Shown here one piece after another: positions 52,405-61,844 of a stretch of DNA of 64,000 nt. This DNA comes from Arenivirga flava (GTDB lineage: Bacteria > Actinomycetota > Actinomycetes > Actinomycetales > Microbacteriaceae): the NCBI RefSeq assembly GCF_030161575.1, contig NZ_BSUL01000001.1, positions 1 through 64,000 on the forward strand, given 5' to 3'. The position numbers and the translations under genes were made by a program. Every line of letters starts with the position of its first letter. The stretch's first letter is position 1. Below the pieces are notes generated by a model. It made no database searches and was not told the origin of the DNA. It saw nothing but the letters and a program-made list of their open reading frames with translations.

Positions 52405-52861
52405 CACGAGCTCGGCGGTCGGAGCGCGACTGCGCGACGATCGCGGCAGCGCCTCGCTCGAGTTCCTCGGTGCCGGCGTCGTGCTGCTCGTGCCGCTGAT
52501 CTACCTCGTGCTCGCCGTGTCGCAGATCCAGGCCGGAGCGCTCGCCGTCGAGGGCGCGGCGCGGCAGGCCGCCCGGGTGCTCGTCGCGGCGCCCGACGTG
52601 GCCTCCGGGCGGGAATCGGCCGAGCTCGCGCTGGCGTTCGCGCTCGAGGATCACGGACTCGACGACGTCGACGCCTCGCTCGCGCTCCGCTGCGATCCGG
52701 AGCCCTGCCTCGGGCGCGGCAGCCTGGTGCACGTGACCGTCACGGCCGAGGTTCCGCTGCCGCTCGTGCCGCCCTTCGTCCAGTCCGCGCTGCCCGTCAC
52801 CGTGCCGCTCGAGGCCGTCGCCAGCCAGCGCGTCTCGCGCTTCGCGGGAGCCGGGTCGTGA
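52379..52861 (+). CDS. TadE/TadF-like pilus assembly protein
   Basis: 160 residues from ATG 52379, which has GGAGGT 9 bases upstream and overlaps the tadE-like gene by 26 bases. LRDDRGSASLEFLGAGVVLL is the TadE-type leader, with cleavage region and membrane span, followed by a beta-rich extracytoplasmic domain with a Cys pair (LRCDPEPCLG). An alternative is GTG 52401 with one more missing base near 52421-52430 (VTRARRSE then LRDDRG), which would match the GTGA-overlap style of the operon; I cannot decide between them. Confidence 0.8.
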   Translation: MRPSRRCRDTSSAVGARLRDDRGSASLEFLGAGVVLLVPLIYLVLAVSQIQAGALAVEGAARQAARVLVAAPDVASGRESAELALAFALEDHGLDDVDASLALRCDPEPCLGRGSLVHVTVTAEVPLPLVPPFVQSALPVTVPLEAVASQRVSRFAGAGS

Positions 52862-53313
52862 GGGCGGCCGAGCGGATGCGCATCCTCCGCCGCGATGACG
52901 GCTCCGTCCTGCCGCTGGTGCTGCTCGGGGCCTTGCTCGGCCTGACGCTGATCATCGTGGCGATGGGCGCCACCTCGCTCTACCTGGAGCGCAAGCGGCT
53001 GCTGAGCCTCGCCGACGGTGCCGCGCTCGCCGGAGCGGAGGCGTTCGACCTGGCCGGCGTCGGCCCGGGCGGCGACTGGCGCGCGCCGAACCTCGACTCC
53101 GGCGACGTGCTCGTCACCGTCGAGGACCACCTCGCTGTGGTGCCCCACCGGCTCGAGGGCCTCGAGCTCGTGCAGGCCGGCACGCCCGACGGCCGCAGCG
53201 CCCGCGTCGTGCTCGCCGCCGAGTGGCGACCGCCGGTCGTCGGGGTCGTGCTGCCGGAGGCGCTGCGCCTCGAGGTGACGACGACGGCGCGCTCGGTGCT
53301 CGTCGCGCCGTAG
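52858..53313 (+). CDS. TadG-like/helicase-secretion neighbourhood pilus protein
   Basis: 151 residues from GTG 52858 (GTGA overlap with the preceding gene). MRILRRDDGSVLPLVLLGALLG leader, one membrane span, YLERKRLLSLADGAALAGAEAF (the DUF2134/TadG-type block) and a short beta-rich domain ending ARSVLVAP. Last gene of the tad operon; shorter than typical TadG, closer to the 'secretion/DUF4190-like' actinobacterial tad proteins. A minor pilus or secretion component. Confidence 0.75.
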   Translation: MRAAERMRILRRDDGSVLPLVLLGALLGLTLIIVAMGATSLYLERKRLLSLADGAALAGAEAFDLAGVGPGGDWRAPNLDSGDVLVTVEDHLAVVPHRLEGLELVQAGTPDGRSARVVLAAEWRPPVVGVVLPEALRLEVTTTARSVLVAP

Positions 53314-53346
53314 GGGCCTTCCGCGACGTCTGGTCTCGACGCCGCC

Positions 53347-54012
53347 TCAGCGAGCGGTCGCGGGCGACTCGCCGGCCGGGCCGCCGACGGTCGTGTCGAC
53401 GCGGTCGCCGCCGAGCGCCTCGCCCTGGAAGGTGCGCACGATCCACTCGCCCTCGGGGGTGTCCTCGGCCACGACGACGCCGGTGTTGTGCATCGGGTTG
53501 CTCAGGATGTGCTCGCGCGGCACGTTGATGCCGCGGATCGAGGCCCACGCGCGGATCGCCGCGCCGTGGCTCACGAAGGCGACGGTGCCCCATCCGCTCT
53601 CCTGCGCCTCCGCGATGACGGCGTCGTAGCGTGCGACGAACTCGTGGCCGTCCTCGCCGCCCGGGATGCGCGCACCGAGGTCGCCCTGCGACCAGGAGTA
53701 GACGGCGGTCATGTAGGTCTCGACGCTGGGACGGTCGCTGTGCATCTCGAGGTCGCCCGAGGTGATCTCGCGGATGCCGGCACGCTGGATCGGCTCGAGG
53801 TCGAGGGTCGCGGAGAGGTGTGCCGCGGTGATGCTGGTGCGCACCATGTCCGACACGTAGATCGCGTCGATGCGCTCGTCGCGCAGCGCCCCCGGCAGCG
53901 CCGCCGCCTGCTCGAGGCCGAGCAGCGTGAGGCCGGGGCCGGGCAGCCGGGTGTCGAGCACCCCCTTCACGTTCGACGGTGTCTGTCCGTGGCGGATGAG
54001 GATGAGGCGCAC
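53347..54012 (-). CDS. histidine phosphatase family protein (phosphoglycerate mutase-like)
   Basis: 221 residues from GTG 54012 with GGGAGC upstream. MRLILIRHGQTPSN carries the catalytic His and Arg (RHG), a second Arg is in VSDMVRTSITAAHL, and the second His is in VAFVSHGAAIRAW. Typical cytoplasmic phosphohydrolase of broad or unknown substrate. Its C-terminal 40 residues (GGDRVDTTVGGPAGESP) are loosely structured. Confidence 0.9.
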   Translation of the reverse strand: MRLILIRHGQTPSNVKGVLDTRLPGPGLTLLGLEQAAALPGALRDERIDAIYVSDMVRTSITAAHLSATLDLEPIQRAGIREITSGDLEMHSDRPSVETYMTAVYSWSQGDLGARIPGGEDGHEFVARYDAVIAEAQESGWGTVAFVSHGAAIRAWASIRGINVPREHILSNPMHNTGVVVAEDTPEGEWIVRTFQGEALGGDRVDTTVGGPAGESPATAR

Positions 54013-54080
54013 GTCGCTCCCTGTCTGTTCGGTGCGCCCAGGCTAACCGCGCAAGGGCGTCATCCGTCCCCACGACGTAG

Positions 54081-54136
54081 ATCGTTGGCACTCGCGGTCG
54101 GCGAGGCGCGGCCCGAGCGCCGGAAGTGGCAACGAT
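54081..54136. repeat. 56-bp palindromic-end repeat, copy A
   Basis: Begins ATCGTTGGCACTCGCGG and ends GGAAGTGGCAACGAT. The outer 12 bases are inverted copies of each other with one mismatch. Nearly identical to 54256-54311. Part of the 392-base non-coding gap 54013-54404. Confidence 0.75.
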
Positions 54137-54255
54137 CCCGGCGCGAGCGACCCGAGCGCCAGAAGCCGCGACGATTCCGAGGCGCGGAGTGGGCCAGGGG
54201 ACACCAGTTGCTCCCCGCGGACTCGGGAAGCGCAGCTTCCGTCCCCTCGGCGGGC

Positions 54256-54311
54256 ATCGTTGCCACTCGCGGTCGGCGAGGCGCGGCCCGAGCGCCGGAA
54301 GTGGCACCGAT
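54256..54311. repeat. 56-bp palindromic-end repeat, copy B
   Basis: Same orientation as copy A at 54081-54136 and only about two differences (TTGCCACT for TTGGCACT, ACCGAT for AACGAT). Hairpin-forming ends suggest a REP-like element. Confidence 0.75.
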
Positions 54312-54319
54312 CGCGGCGT

Positions 54320-54412
54320 GCGGCGTGCGGCGTGCGGGGTGCTCAGTCCCGCGGCGTGCGGCGTGCGGGGTGCTCAGTCCCGCGGCGTGCGGCGTGCGGG
54401 GTGCTCAGTCCC
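54320..54412. repeat. 31-bp tandem repeat, three units, including an MFS gene's stop codon
   Basis: Units 54320-54350, 54351-54381 and 54382-54412 are identical (GCGGCGTGCGGCGTGCGGGG then TGCTCAGTCCC). The third overlaps the 3' end of the MFS gene on the minus strand, so the array is an expansion of that gene's terminal codons (R-T-P-R-D-stop) into the gap. Confidence 0.8.
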
Positions 54413-55808
54413 GCGGCGTGCGGCCCGGCGCGTAGCGCGGCAGGTAGCGCAGGAACACCAGGCCGCCGATCACGCCGAGCACGCCCATCGCAGCGCTCGC
54501 CGCCGAGAGCGACACGAGCGCGGTCAGCCCCGAGATGATGAGCGGAGCGGATGCGGTGCCGCTGTCCGCGATGAAGCGCCACGCCCCGAGGAAGGGCGCC
54601 GGGTCGCGCGGGTCGGCCAGGTCGGCGCCGACCGTCATCATGATGCCGCTGCCGACGCCGTTGGCGAGCGCCAGGAAGACGGCGACGGCGCCGAACCACC
54701 AGGCGGCGGCGCCGACGTCGTGCGTGAGGGCCAGGACCAGGTGCCCGAGTCCCAGACCCGTCATGGCGGGCACCGCCGACCAGGCGCGGCCGAAGCGGTC
54801 CATGATCCATCCGCTCACGAAGAAGAGGCCGAAGTCGATGGCCGCCCCGAGGCCGATGATCAGCGCCGCGTCGCGCTCGCCGATGCCGAGGCTCACGGCC
54901 CACAGCGGCAGCAGGGTCATGCGGCTCGAGCGCAGCGCCCCCATGAGCAGCACGCCCCAGCCGAGCCGCAGCAGCACGTCGCGCCGCCGCCACAGCGTGC
55001 GGAAGGTGCCGGCGGATGCGGCGGGCGGGTCGTCGTCCGCCCCCGGTCCGCGCTCGGTCGGCTCGAGTGCGGTGCGCGAGCCGGCGCCCGCTCCGAGCTC
55101 GGGCGACTCCGCCCTCGGGCGCTCGGCCGCGTTCGCTCCGAGCCCGCCGGCTCCGCCCGCCGCGGTCCTATCGGCAGCGCCGCCCGGACCCCGCCGCGCA
55201 GCGGCCCCGGCACCGCCGAAGCCGCGCAGCCCGGTCTCCGGGTCGCGCAGCGCCGCGAGCAGCACCACGCAGGCCAGCGCCATGACGGCCTGCACCCAGA
55301 ACACGTTCCGCGCGTCGCCGGTCAGCTCGATGATGAGCGCGCCGACGAACGGGCCGATGAAGAGCCCGAGCCGGAACGAGCCGCCGAGGGTCGACAGCGC
55401 CCGGGCGCGCACCCGCAGCGGCACCCGCTGGGTCATGAACGAGTGCCGGGCCAGCGCGAAGGCGGTGGTCGCGATGCCGAGCACGAGGATCGCCGCCGCG
55501 AGCACGGCCGGGGTCGGCGCCAGCAGGCAGCCGCCCATCGCCAGCAGCGCGAGCACGCAGCTGGCGATCATGGCCGGGCGCTCCCCGATGCGGCTGATCA
55601 CCCATCCGCTCGGCAGGTCGCCGATCAGCGTGCCGATCATGAGCATGCCGGCGACGAGCCCGGCGATCGCGAGGCTGCCCCCGGCGTTCGCCACGATCTG
55701 CGGGATGACCGGCAGGATGGCGCCCTCGCCGGTGGCGAAGAGCACGGTCGGCAGGAACACCGGGATCGCCACGGAGCGCCAACGGAAGGGCTGCTCGGCG
55801 ACGCTCAT
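54405..55808 (-). CDS. major facilitator superfamily transporter
   Basis: 467 residues from ATG 55808 (GTG 55811 also possible); a TAGGCT -10 (55822-55817) lies 5 to 8 bases upstream, so leaderless. Twelve predicted spans; MFS motif A-like [18 protein letters not shown] after span 2, and a partial copy [15 protein letters not shown] in the second half. A long Ala/Gly/Arg-rich cytoplasmic loop (about 210-275) sits between the halves. Probably a small-molecule/drug exporter; substrate unknown. Confidence 0.88.
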   Translation of the reverse strand: MSVAEQPFRWRSVAIPVFLPTVLFATGEGAILPVIPQIVANAGGSLAIAGLVAGMLMIGTLIGDLPSGWVISRIGERPAMIASCVLALLAMGGCLLAPTPAVLAAAILVLGIATTAFALARHSFMTQRVPLRVRARALSTLGGSFRLGLFIGPFVGALIIELTGDARNVFWVQAVMALACVVLLAALRDPETGLRGFGGAGAAARRGPGGAADRTAAGGAGGLGANAAERPRAESPELGAGAGSRTALEPTERGPGADDDPPAASAGTFRTLWRRRDVLLRLGWGVLLMGALRSSRMTLLPLWAVSLGIGERDAALIIGLGAAIDFGLFFVSGWIMDRFGRAWSAVPAMTGLGLGHLVLALTHDVGAAAWWFGAVAVFLALANGVGSGIMMTVGADLADPRDPAPFLGAWRFIADSGTASAPLIISGLTALVSLSAASAAMGVLGVIGGLVFLRYLPRYAPGRTPRD

Positions 55809-55866
55809 CACCGCCGAGCCTACGCCCGTCGGCGCGGGCCTCCGGGGCGGTAGGCTGGTCGGCACA

Positions 55867-56979
55867 ATGCTGGACGACTTCAACGATCAGATCGCCGCTG
55901 CGCGGGCCACCTTCGCCGACATCAAGGCGGTGGTGGACACCGAGCGCCTCGAGCGCGAGATCGCTGAGCTCAGCGAGCAGGCGGGCGCCCCCGACCTCTG
56001 GGACGACACCGCGAACGCGCAGAAGGTGACCAGCGCGCTCAGCCACGCGCAGGCCGCACTCGGCCGCGTCACCGCGCTCGAGCGCCGGCTCGACGACCTC
56101 GAGGTGCTGGCCGAGCTGGCCCGCGAGATGGAGGACGACGACAGCGCCGCCGAGGCGGAGACCGAGCTGAAGTCGATCGAGAAGACCATCGCCGACCTCG
56201 AGGTGCAGACGCTGCTCGACGGCGAGTACGACAGCCGCGGCGCGGTCGTGACCATCCGCTCCGGTGCCGGCGGCGACGACGCCACCGACTTCGCCGAGAT
56301 GCTCATGCGCATGTACCTGCGCTGGGCGGAGCGGCACAAGTACTCGGTCAAGGTGATGGATACCTCCTTCGCGGAGGGCGCCGGCATCAAGAGCGCGACC
56401 TTCGAGATCGACGCCCCCTACGTCTTCGGCACGCTCAGCGTCGAGGCGGGCACGCACCGCCTGGCGCGCATCAGCCCGTTCGGCGGCGCCGACAAGCGAC
56501 AGACGAGCTTCGCCGCGGTCGAGGTCATCCCCGTCATGGAGGAGGCCCAGGCCGTGGAGGTGCCCGAGAACGACATCCGCGTCGACGTGTTCCGCTCGTC
56601 CGGCCCCGGCGGCCAGTCGGTCAACACGACCGACTCGGCGGTGCGCATCACGCACATCCCGACCGGCATCGTCGTGTCGATGCAGAACGAGAAGTCGCAG
56701 ATCCAGAACCGCGCCGCCGCCATGCGCGTGCTGCAGACCCGCCTCATGCTGCTGCAGCGCGAGGAGGAGGCCGCAAAGAAGAAGGAGCTCGCAGGCACCA
56801 TCACCGCGAGCTGGGGCGACCAGATGCGGTCGTACTTCCTCTACGGCCAGCAGCTGGTCAAGGACCTGCGCACCGGACACGAGGTCGGCAACCCCGCGAT
56901 CGTGCTCGACGGCGACCTCGACGGCTTCATCGCCGCGGGCATCCGCTGGCGCAAGCAGCGCGCTGGAGCTGAAGGCTGA
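55867..56979 (+). CDS. prfB: peptide chain release factor 2
   Basis: 370 residues from ATG 55867. Contains the RF2 stop-codon recognition tripeptide SPF ([16 protein letters not shown]) and the universal GGQ ([14 protein letters not shown]) that releases the peptide. The reading frame is continuous: there is no programmed +1 frameshift site near codon 25 as in many other bacteria. TAGGCT -10 (55851-55856) ends 10 bases upstream. Followed by ftsE-ftsX-smpB, the conserved actinobacterial order. Confidence 0.97.
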   Translation: MLDDFNDQIAAARATFADIKAVVDTERLEREIAELSEQAGAPDLWDDTANAQKVTSALSHAQAALGRVTALERRLDDLEVLAELAREMEDDDSAAEAETELKSIEKTIADLEVQTLLDGEYDSRGAVVTIRSGAGGDDATDFAEMLMRMYLRWAERHKYSVKVMDTSFAEGAGIKSATFEIDAPYVFGTLSVEAGTHRLARISPFGGADKRQTSFAAVEVIPVMEEAQAVEVPENDIRVDVFRSSGPGGQSVNTTDSAVRITHIPTGIVVSMQNEKSQIQNRAAAMRVLQTRLMLLQREEEAAKKKELAGTITASWGDQMRSYFLYGQQLVKDLRTGHEVGNPAIVLDGDLDGFIAAGIRWRKQRAGAEG

Positions 56980-57140
56980 CGCGAAGCGTCAGTGCGACGC
57001 CAGCGCCGATCGAGCTGTGCTCGATCGGTTCGATGACGAGCACCGGGCGCTCTGTTCATAAGGAACCCTCAGGGACCCGCCGCCCCCGCGCGGGTGTCGC
57101 TCCCGGGATCGCGGATGCGGCGACCTAGGCTCGTGCCGTC

Positions 57141-58121
57141 ATGATTCGATTCGACCAGGTCACCAAGCAGTACGCGCGCACCGCCCGCCCTGCCCTCAAC
57201 GCGGTCGACCTCGAGATCCTGCGGGGCGAATTCGTCTTCCTCGTCGGCGCATCGGGGTCGGGCAAGTCCAGCTTCCTGCGGCTGATCCTGCGCGAGGAGC
57301 GCCCCAACCGCGGGCAGATCCACGTGCTCGGTCAGGACCTCCAGAGCCTGCCGAGCCGCAAGGTGCCGTACTTCCGGCGCAACCTGGGCGTCGTGTTCCA
57401 GGACTTCCGCCTGCTGCCGAACAAGACCGTGGCCGAGAACGTCGCGTTCACGCTGCAGGTCATCGGCAAGAGCCGCGGCTTCATCCAGGAGGCCGTGCCC
57501 GACGTGCTGCAGATGGTCGGCCTCGGCAACAAGTCGGAGCGCCTGCCCCACGAGCTCTCCGGCGGCGAGCAGCAGCGCGTCGCCATCGCCCGCGCGATCG
57601 TCAACAAGCCGCAGCTGCTGCTGGCGGACGAGCCGACCGGCAACCTCGACCCCGCCACGAGCCAGGGCATCATGAACCTGCTCGAGCGCATCAACGCCAA
57701 CGGCACGACGGTGGTCATGGCCACCCACGCCGCCGATCTGGTCGACCAGATGCAGCGCCGCGTCGTCGAGCTCAGCGCGGGTGACATCGTGCGCGACGAG
57801 CGCGGCGGCGGCTACCAGACGCAGGCCGTGCCGATCCAGGCGCCGGCGGACGCGGAGCCCGTCGCCCGGCGACGCGATCTGCGCGAGACCGGCGCGGTGA
57901 CCATCCCGAGCACGCCGGTGACCGCGGCGACGGACCTGCCGTCCGCGCCCGAGTCGCTGCGCACCGGCCAGCAGCCCGCATCCGCTCCCGCCGCGACGGA
58001 ACGGCCCGCCAGCGCCGCGCAGCCTGCGAGCGCCGCCCAGCCCGGCGACGACGACCGCGACCCGCGCGGCTTCGACAAGCCCATCCGCAGTACCCGGTTC
58101 GACAAGGGGGACCGCGCATGA
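57141..58121 (+). CDS. ftsE: cell division ATP-binding protein FtsE
   Basis: 326 residues, ATG 57141; TAGGCT -10 (57126-57131) ends 9 bases upstream. ABC ATPase with Walker [14 protein letters not shown], signature [14 protein letters not shown], Walker [13 protein letters not shown] and H-loop ATHAADL. Core ends near 225; the remaining 100 residues are an Ala/Pro/Asp-rich tail ([13 protein letters not shown]) not found in typical FtsE. Pairs with FtsX to control peptidoglycan hydrolases at division. ATGA overlap with ftsX. Confidence 0.96.
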   Translation: MIRFDQVTKQYARTARPALNAVDLEILRGEFVFLVGASGSGKSSFLRLILREERPNRGQIHVLGQDLQSLPSRKVPYFRRNLGVVFQDFRLLPNKTVAENVAFTLQVIGKSRGFIQEAVPDVLQMVGLGNKSERLPHELSGGEQQRVAIARAIVNKPQLLLADEPTGNLDPATSQGIMNLLERINANGTTVVMATHAADLVDQMQRRVVELSAGDIVRDERGGGYQTQAVPIQAPADAEPVARRRDLRETGAVTIPSTPVTAATDLPSAPESLRTGQQPASAPAATERPASAAQPASAAQPGDDDRDPRGFDKPIRSTRFDKGDRA

Positions 58122-59026
58122 GGTTCGCACTCGTCATGGGCGAGGTGGGCCAGGGCCTGCGTCGCAACCTGTCCATGGTCGTCTCGGTCGTGCTCGTCAC
58201 GTTCATCTCGCTGACCTTCGTGGGCGCCTCGGCCCTGCTGCAGCTGCAGGTCAACGAGATGCGCCAGTTCTGGAGCGACCGCGCCCAGGTGGTCGTCTAC
58301 ATGTGCACGGAGTCCGCGGCCAACTGCGAGGGCGTGGCGGCCACGGATGCGCAGATCGAGGCGGTGCAGGCGGAGCTCGACTCCGACGTGCTGCAGCCCT
58401 TCGTCTCCTCCATGTCGTACGACACCCCGCAGGAGAGCTACGACCGCTTCGTGCAGCAGTTCTCGGGCACGCCGACCGCCGAGCTCGGCAGCGCCGAGAA
58501 CTTCGGCGGCACCTTCTGGGTCAACCTGGTCGACCCGGCGCAGTTCGAGGTGCTCACCGAGTCGCTGGCCGGCCTGGCCGGCGTGGACGAGGTCGTCAAC
58601 CAGCTCAGCTACCTGGCGCCGATCTTCGACGCCCTCAACGCCTCGAGCGTCGCGGCGATCGGCATCGCGGCCCTCATGCTCGTCGCGGCGGTGCTGCTGA
58701 TCGCCACGACCATCCGTCTCTCCGCCTTCTCCCGGAGGCGCGAGCTCGGCATCATGCGCCTCGTCGGCGCCTCGAACGCGTTCATCAAGACGCCGTTCAT
58801 CCTCGAGGGCATCGTGGCGGCGCTCATCGGCTCGGTGCTCGCCTGCGCCGCACTGGTGGCGCTCGTGCACTTCTTCGTGGGCGACTACCTGACGGCGCAG
58901 CTCACCGCCTTCAGCTTCATCGACCTCGACGAGGTGTGGCTCGTGCTGCCGCTCGTGATCGGCGTCGGGGTGCTGCTCTCGGCGCTCAGCGCCCAGTTCG
59001 CCATCAGCCGGTACCTGCGGGTCTGA
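58118..59026 (+). CDS. ftsX: cell division permease-like protein FtsX
   Basis: 302 residues, ATG 58118. MacB-like: one N-terminal span, an extracytoplasmic domain (about 50-170, with two Cys in [13 protein letters not shown]), then three C-terminal spans (FtsX domain; [22 protein letters not shown]). Transmits ATP-driven changes of FtsE to periplasmic hydrolase regulators (RipC/PcsB-type). Standard partner of ftsE. Confidence 0.96.
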   Translation: MRFALVMGEVGQGLRRNLSMVVSVVLVTFISLTFVGASALLQLQVNEMRQFWSDRAQVVVYMCTESAANCEGVAATDAQIEAVQAELDSDVLQPFVSSMSYDTPQESYDRFVQQFSGTPTAELGSAENFGGTFWVNLVDPAQFEVLTESLAGLAGVDEVVNQLSYLAPIFDALNASSVAAIGIAALMLVAAVLLIATTIRLSAFSRRRELGIMRLVGASNAFIKTPFILEGIVAALIGSVLACAALVALVHFFVGDYLTAQLTAFSFIDLDEVWLVLPLVIGVGVLLSALSAQFAISRYLRV

Positions 59027-59100
59027 GGCCCGTCCGCGCGGTAGGCTGTGAGGCTGCCCGCACGGTCCGGTGCGCGGCGATGGACGGATGAGGTGAGACG

Positions 59101-59574
59101 GTGCCCAGGGAGCAGGGAGAGCGCGTCGTCGCGACGAACCGCAAGGCGCGACACGACTACTCGATCGAGGACACCTACGAGGCGGGCCTCGTGCTCTCGG
59201 GCACCGAGGTGAAGTCGCTGCGCGAGGGCAAGGCCTCGCTGGTGGACGGCTACGCGTACATCGACCGCGAGGAGGCGTGGCTCGACAACGTGCACATCCC
59301 CGAGTGGGGATCGGGCTCGTGGACGAACCACGCGACCCGCCGCAAGCGCAAGCTGCTGCTGCACAAGGCGCAGATCATCAAGATCAGCCAGCGCATCCAG
59401 GGCGGCGGCTACACGCTCGTGCCGCTCAGGATCTACTTCAGCGACGGCAGGGCCAAGGTCGAGATCGCGATCGCGAAGGGCAAGCGCGAGTACGACAAGC
59501 GTCAGGCGCTGCGCGAGCAGCAGGACAACCGCGAGGCGCAGCGCGCCATGCGCTACCGCAACCTGGGGGAGTAG
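59101..59574 (+). CDS. smpB: SsrA-binding protein SmpB
   Basis: 157 residues from GTG 59101 (GAGGTGAGACG upstream). Oligonucleotide-binding beta barrel with [35 protein letters not shown] and the basic tail [20 protein letters not shown]. Delivers tmRNA to stalled ribosomes. The tmRNA gene itself lies 1.9 kb downstream, past cysE and cysK. Confidence 0.97.
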   Translation: MPREQGERVVATNRKARHDYSIEDTYEAGLVLSGTEVKSLREGKASLVDGYAYIDREEAWLDNVHIPEWGSGSWTNHATRRKRKLLLHKAQIIKISQRIQGGGYTLVPLRIYFSDGRAKVEIAIAKGKREYDKRQALREQQDNREAQRAMRYRNLGE

Positions 59575-59643
59575 GGCTCAGGCCGCGCTCCGCCCAGCAC
59601 ATCGCCCCCTGCTTCTCCGCCCCTCCGCTGTCCTCACCAGCCT

Positions 59644-59707
59644 TTGGGGCGCTTTGGCGACGCTGGGGCATGCGGGCGCACGCCCCGTTGTCGCCGATGC
59701 GCCCCAA
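59644..59707. repeat. 64-bp palindromic repeat, copy 2
   Basis: Arms 59644-59669 and 59682-59707 around a 12-base loop; same arm sequence family (TTGGGGCGC ... GGGGC) as 2726-2789. Its loop is more similar to copy 1 when inverted. Lies in the 160-base gap between convergent smpB and cysE genes. Confidence 0.75.
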
Positions 59708-59736
59708 CGGGAGGATGAGGCGGGTGCGACCCGGCC

Positions 59737-60285
59737 TCAGATCCCCGCGCCCAGGTCGAGCTCGACGGGTACGGCTGGACCGGTGCCGATCTGCCGTGCG
59801 GGCACGCCGACCAGCGTGCTGCCCGGCGCCGCGTCGCGGGTGACGACGGCGTTCGCGCCGACGCGGGTGTCCGCGCCGACCGTGACGGGGCCGATGACCT
59901 TGGCGCCGGCGCCGATGACGACGCGGTCGCCGATGGTGGGGTGGCGCTTGCCGGTGCGCAGCGTGCGCCCGCCGAGCGTGACGCCGTGGTAAATCAGCAC
60001 GTCGTCGCCGACGACCGCGGTGGCGCCGATCACGACGCCCATGCCGTGGTCGATGACGACGCGGCGGCCGATGCGGGCGGCCGGATGGATCTCGACGCCG
60101 GTGAGCGAGCGGACGAGCTGTGAGAGCAGCCGGGCCGGCAGCCGCAGGCCCGCGCGCCAGAGGGTGTGGGACGCCCGGTGGGCCCAGAGCGCGTGCATGC
60201 CGGAGTAGGCGAGCACGATCTCCAGGCCCGACCGGGCGGCGGGGTCGCGGGCCTGGACGGCGCGCACGTCCTCGCGAAGCCTCAT
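59737..60285 (-). CDS. cysE: serine O-acetyltransferase
   Basis: 182 residues from ATG 60285; a TAGCCT -10 (60298-60293) ends 7 bases upstream. Left-handed beta-helix acetyltransferase: [25 protein letters not shown] (catalytic His region), [24 protein letters not shown], and [23 protein letters not shown]. Makes O-acetylserine for cysteine synthesis. Downstream of cysK, with its own probable promoter. Shorter than enterobacterial CysE (no long N-terminal domain), as usual in actinobacteria. Confidence 0.95.
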   Translation of the reverse strand: MRLREDVRAVQARDPAARSGLEIVLAYSGMHALWAHRASHTLWRAGLRLPARLLSQLVRSLTGVEIHPAARIGRRVVIDHGMGVVIGATAVVGDDVLIYHGVTLGGRTLRTGKRHPTIGDRVVIGAGAKVIGPVTVGADTRVGANAVVTRDAAPGSTLVGVPARQIGTGPAVPVELDLGAGI

Positions 60286-60292
60286 GCGACCA

Positions 60293-60298
60293 AGGCTA
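60293..60298 (-). promoter_or_regulatory. -10 element (TAGCCT), leaderless promoter of cysE
   Basis: Minus-strand TAGCCT ends 7 bases before the ATG at 60285. Confidence 0.4.
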
Positions 60299-60311
60299 TC
60301 GGGCCGTGAGG

Positions 60312-61244
60312 TCAGGCCAGGTCCTCGTAGAGCACCGTCGAGAGGTAGCGCTCGCCGTAGCTGGCGAGGATCACGACGATGGTCTTGCCGGCGTTCTCGG
60401 GTCGCTTCGCGAGCTCGAGCGCGGCGTGCACCGTGGCGCCCGACGAGATGCCGGCGAGGATGCCCTCCTCCGTGCCGAGGCGGCGGGCGGTGGCCACCGA
60501 GGTCGCGATGTCGACGTCGATGATCTCGTCGTAGACCTCGCGGTCGAGGATCGGCGGCACGAAGTTGGCGCCGATGCCCTGAATCTTGTGCGGGCCCGGG
60601 TTGCCGCCGTTGAGGATCGGCGACTCGGCGGGCTCGACGCCGACGACCTGCAGGCCCGGCTTCTGCTCCTTCAGGTAGCGGCCGGCGCCCGTGATGGTGC
60701 CGCCCGTGCCGATGCCGGAGACGAAGATGTCGACCTCGCCGTCCGTGTCCTGCCAGATCTCGGGGCCGGTGGTCGCGTGGTGGATGGCGGGGTTCGCCTC
60801 GTTCGCGAACTGGCTCGCCAGCACCGCGCCCTCGCGCTCGGCGGCGATCTGCTCGGCACGGGCGACGGCGCCCTTCATGCCCTCGCCGCCCGGGGTGAGC
60901 ACGAGCTCGGCACCGTAGGCGCGCAGCAGCAGCTTGCGCTCGTTCGACATGGTCTCGGGCATCGCGAGCACGACCTCGTAGCCGCGCGCCGCGCCGACCG
61001 CGGCGAGCGCGATGCCGGTGTTGCCGCTGGTGCCCTCGACGATCGTGCCGCCGGGCTGCAGCGCACCGGACGCCTCGGCGGCGTCGACGATGGCGATGCC
61101 CAGGCGGTCCTTGACGCTGGCGGAGGGGTTGTAGAACTCGAGCTTGCCCAGCACGGTGGCGCCGACGCCCTCGGTGACGCGGTTCAGTCGCACGAGCGGG
61201 GTCTTGCCGAAGGCACCGGTGATGTCGGCGTGGATGTTGGCCAT
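60312..61244 (-). CDS. cysK: cysteine synthase (O-acetylserine sulfhydrylase)
   Basis: 310 residues from ATG 61244; GGGAGCGTCTG upstream. PLP enzyme of fold type II: PLP lysine in [11 protein letters not shown], substrate loop [16 protein letters not shown], phosphate-binding [17 protein letters not shown]. Converts O-acetylserine and sulfide to cysteine; forms a complex with CysE, the next gene. Confidence 0.97.
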   Translation of the reverse strand: MANIHADITGAFGKTPLVRLNRVTEGVGATVLGKLEFYNPSASVKDRLGIAIVDAAEASGALQPGGTIVEGTSGNTGIALAAVGAARGYEVVLAMPETMSNERKLLLRAYGAELVLTPGGEGMKGAVARAEQIAAEREGAVLASQFANEANPAIHHATTGPEIWQDTDGEVDIFVSGIGTGGTITGAGRYLKEQKPGLQVVGVEPAESPILNGGNPGPHKIQGIGANFVPPILDREVYDEIIDVDIATSVATARRLGTEEGILAGISSGATVHAALELAKRPENAGKTIVVILASYGERYLSTVLYEDLA

Positions 61245-61473
61245 GGGTTGCAGACGCTCCCTTGTCGGTCGGACGGGTCGTTGCGAAGCCTAGTGAGAGC
61301 GGGTGAGCGGTGACCTCGCGTGACGGCTCGATGCATCCGCTTCGCTCTGAGCGGATGCGCGGGGCATGCGCCGCGGGCGGGATGCGGGTTACACTGAACG
61401 GCCCGCCGGAAACGGCGGACACCGCTCGCGAGGGCGGCTTGGCAACTCCACAGCGCATGACGACGGCCCGCAG

Positions 61474-61844
61474 GGGGATGATCGGTTTCGACATCGCCTG
61501 GATGCGCACGAGAAGCGGGCCGAGGACGCGGGGTTATCTCGTTAACGCCCTCCGCAAACCAATAGGTGCCAATGCTAAGCGCACCGACTTCGCCCTCGCC
61601 GCCTAAGGCCAGCGCGTAAGTCCGTCAGACCGGGTTCGCCTCCGCCCCGGTTCCTGGCGTCATCTAGGAGGCTCGCTGCGCGGCGACGCCTGAGCGTCGC
61701 GCGGGACTTGTACTCGGGCTGGGCCTGTCGATCCAGGGGCTCATGGCAAGGATCGGGGCCGAGTAGAACGCCTTCATGAGCTGCGCCCGGAGAAGACGTG
61801 CAAACTCAGCGATGGACGGGGGTTCAATTCCCCCATCTCCACCA
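61474..61844 (+). ncRNA. ssrA: tmRNA (ssrA)
   Basis: 371 nt. The 5' end GGGGATGATCGGTTTCGAC pairs with the 3' end CATCTCC-ACCA (tRNA-like acceptor), the T-arm GGGTTCAATTCCC is present, and CCA is encoded (61842-61844). The tag frame starts at GCC 61568 and encodes ANAKRTDFALAA followed by TAA. Rescues stalled ribosomes with SmpB and tags the peptide for proteolysis. A TTACACT -10 at 61389-61395 fits a precursor with a leader of about 75 nt. Confidence 0.97.

Noticed and set aside
55867-55960. Programmed +1 frameshift in prfB
   Set aside because: The reading frame is continuous from ATG 55867; no in-frame TGA or CUU-TGA-type site is present near codon 25.
61310-61606. 98-codon plus-strand frame ending in ANAKRTDFALAA
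   Set aside because: Its end is the tmRNA tag sequence; the region is the tmRNA gene and its leader, not a protein gene.
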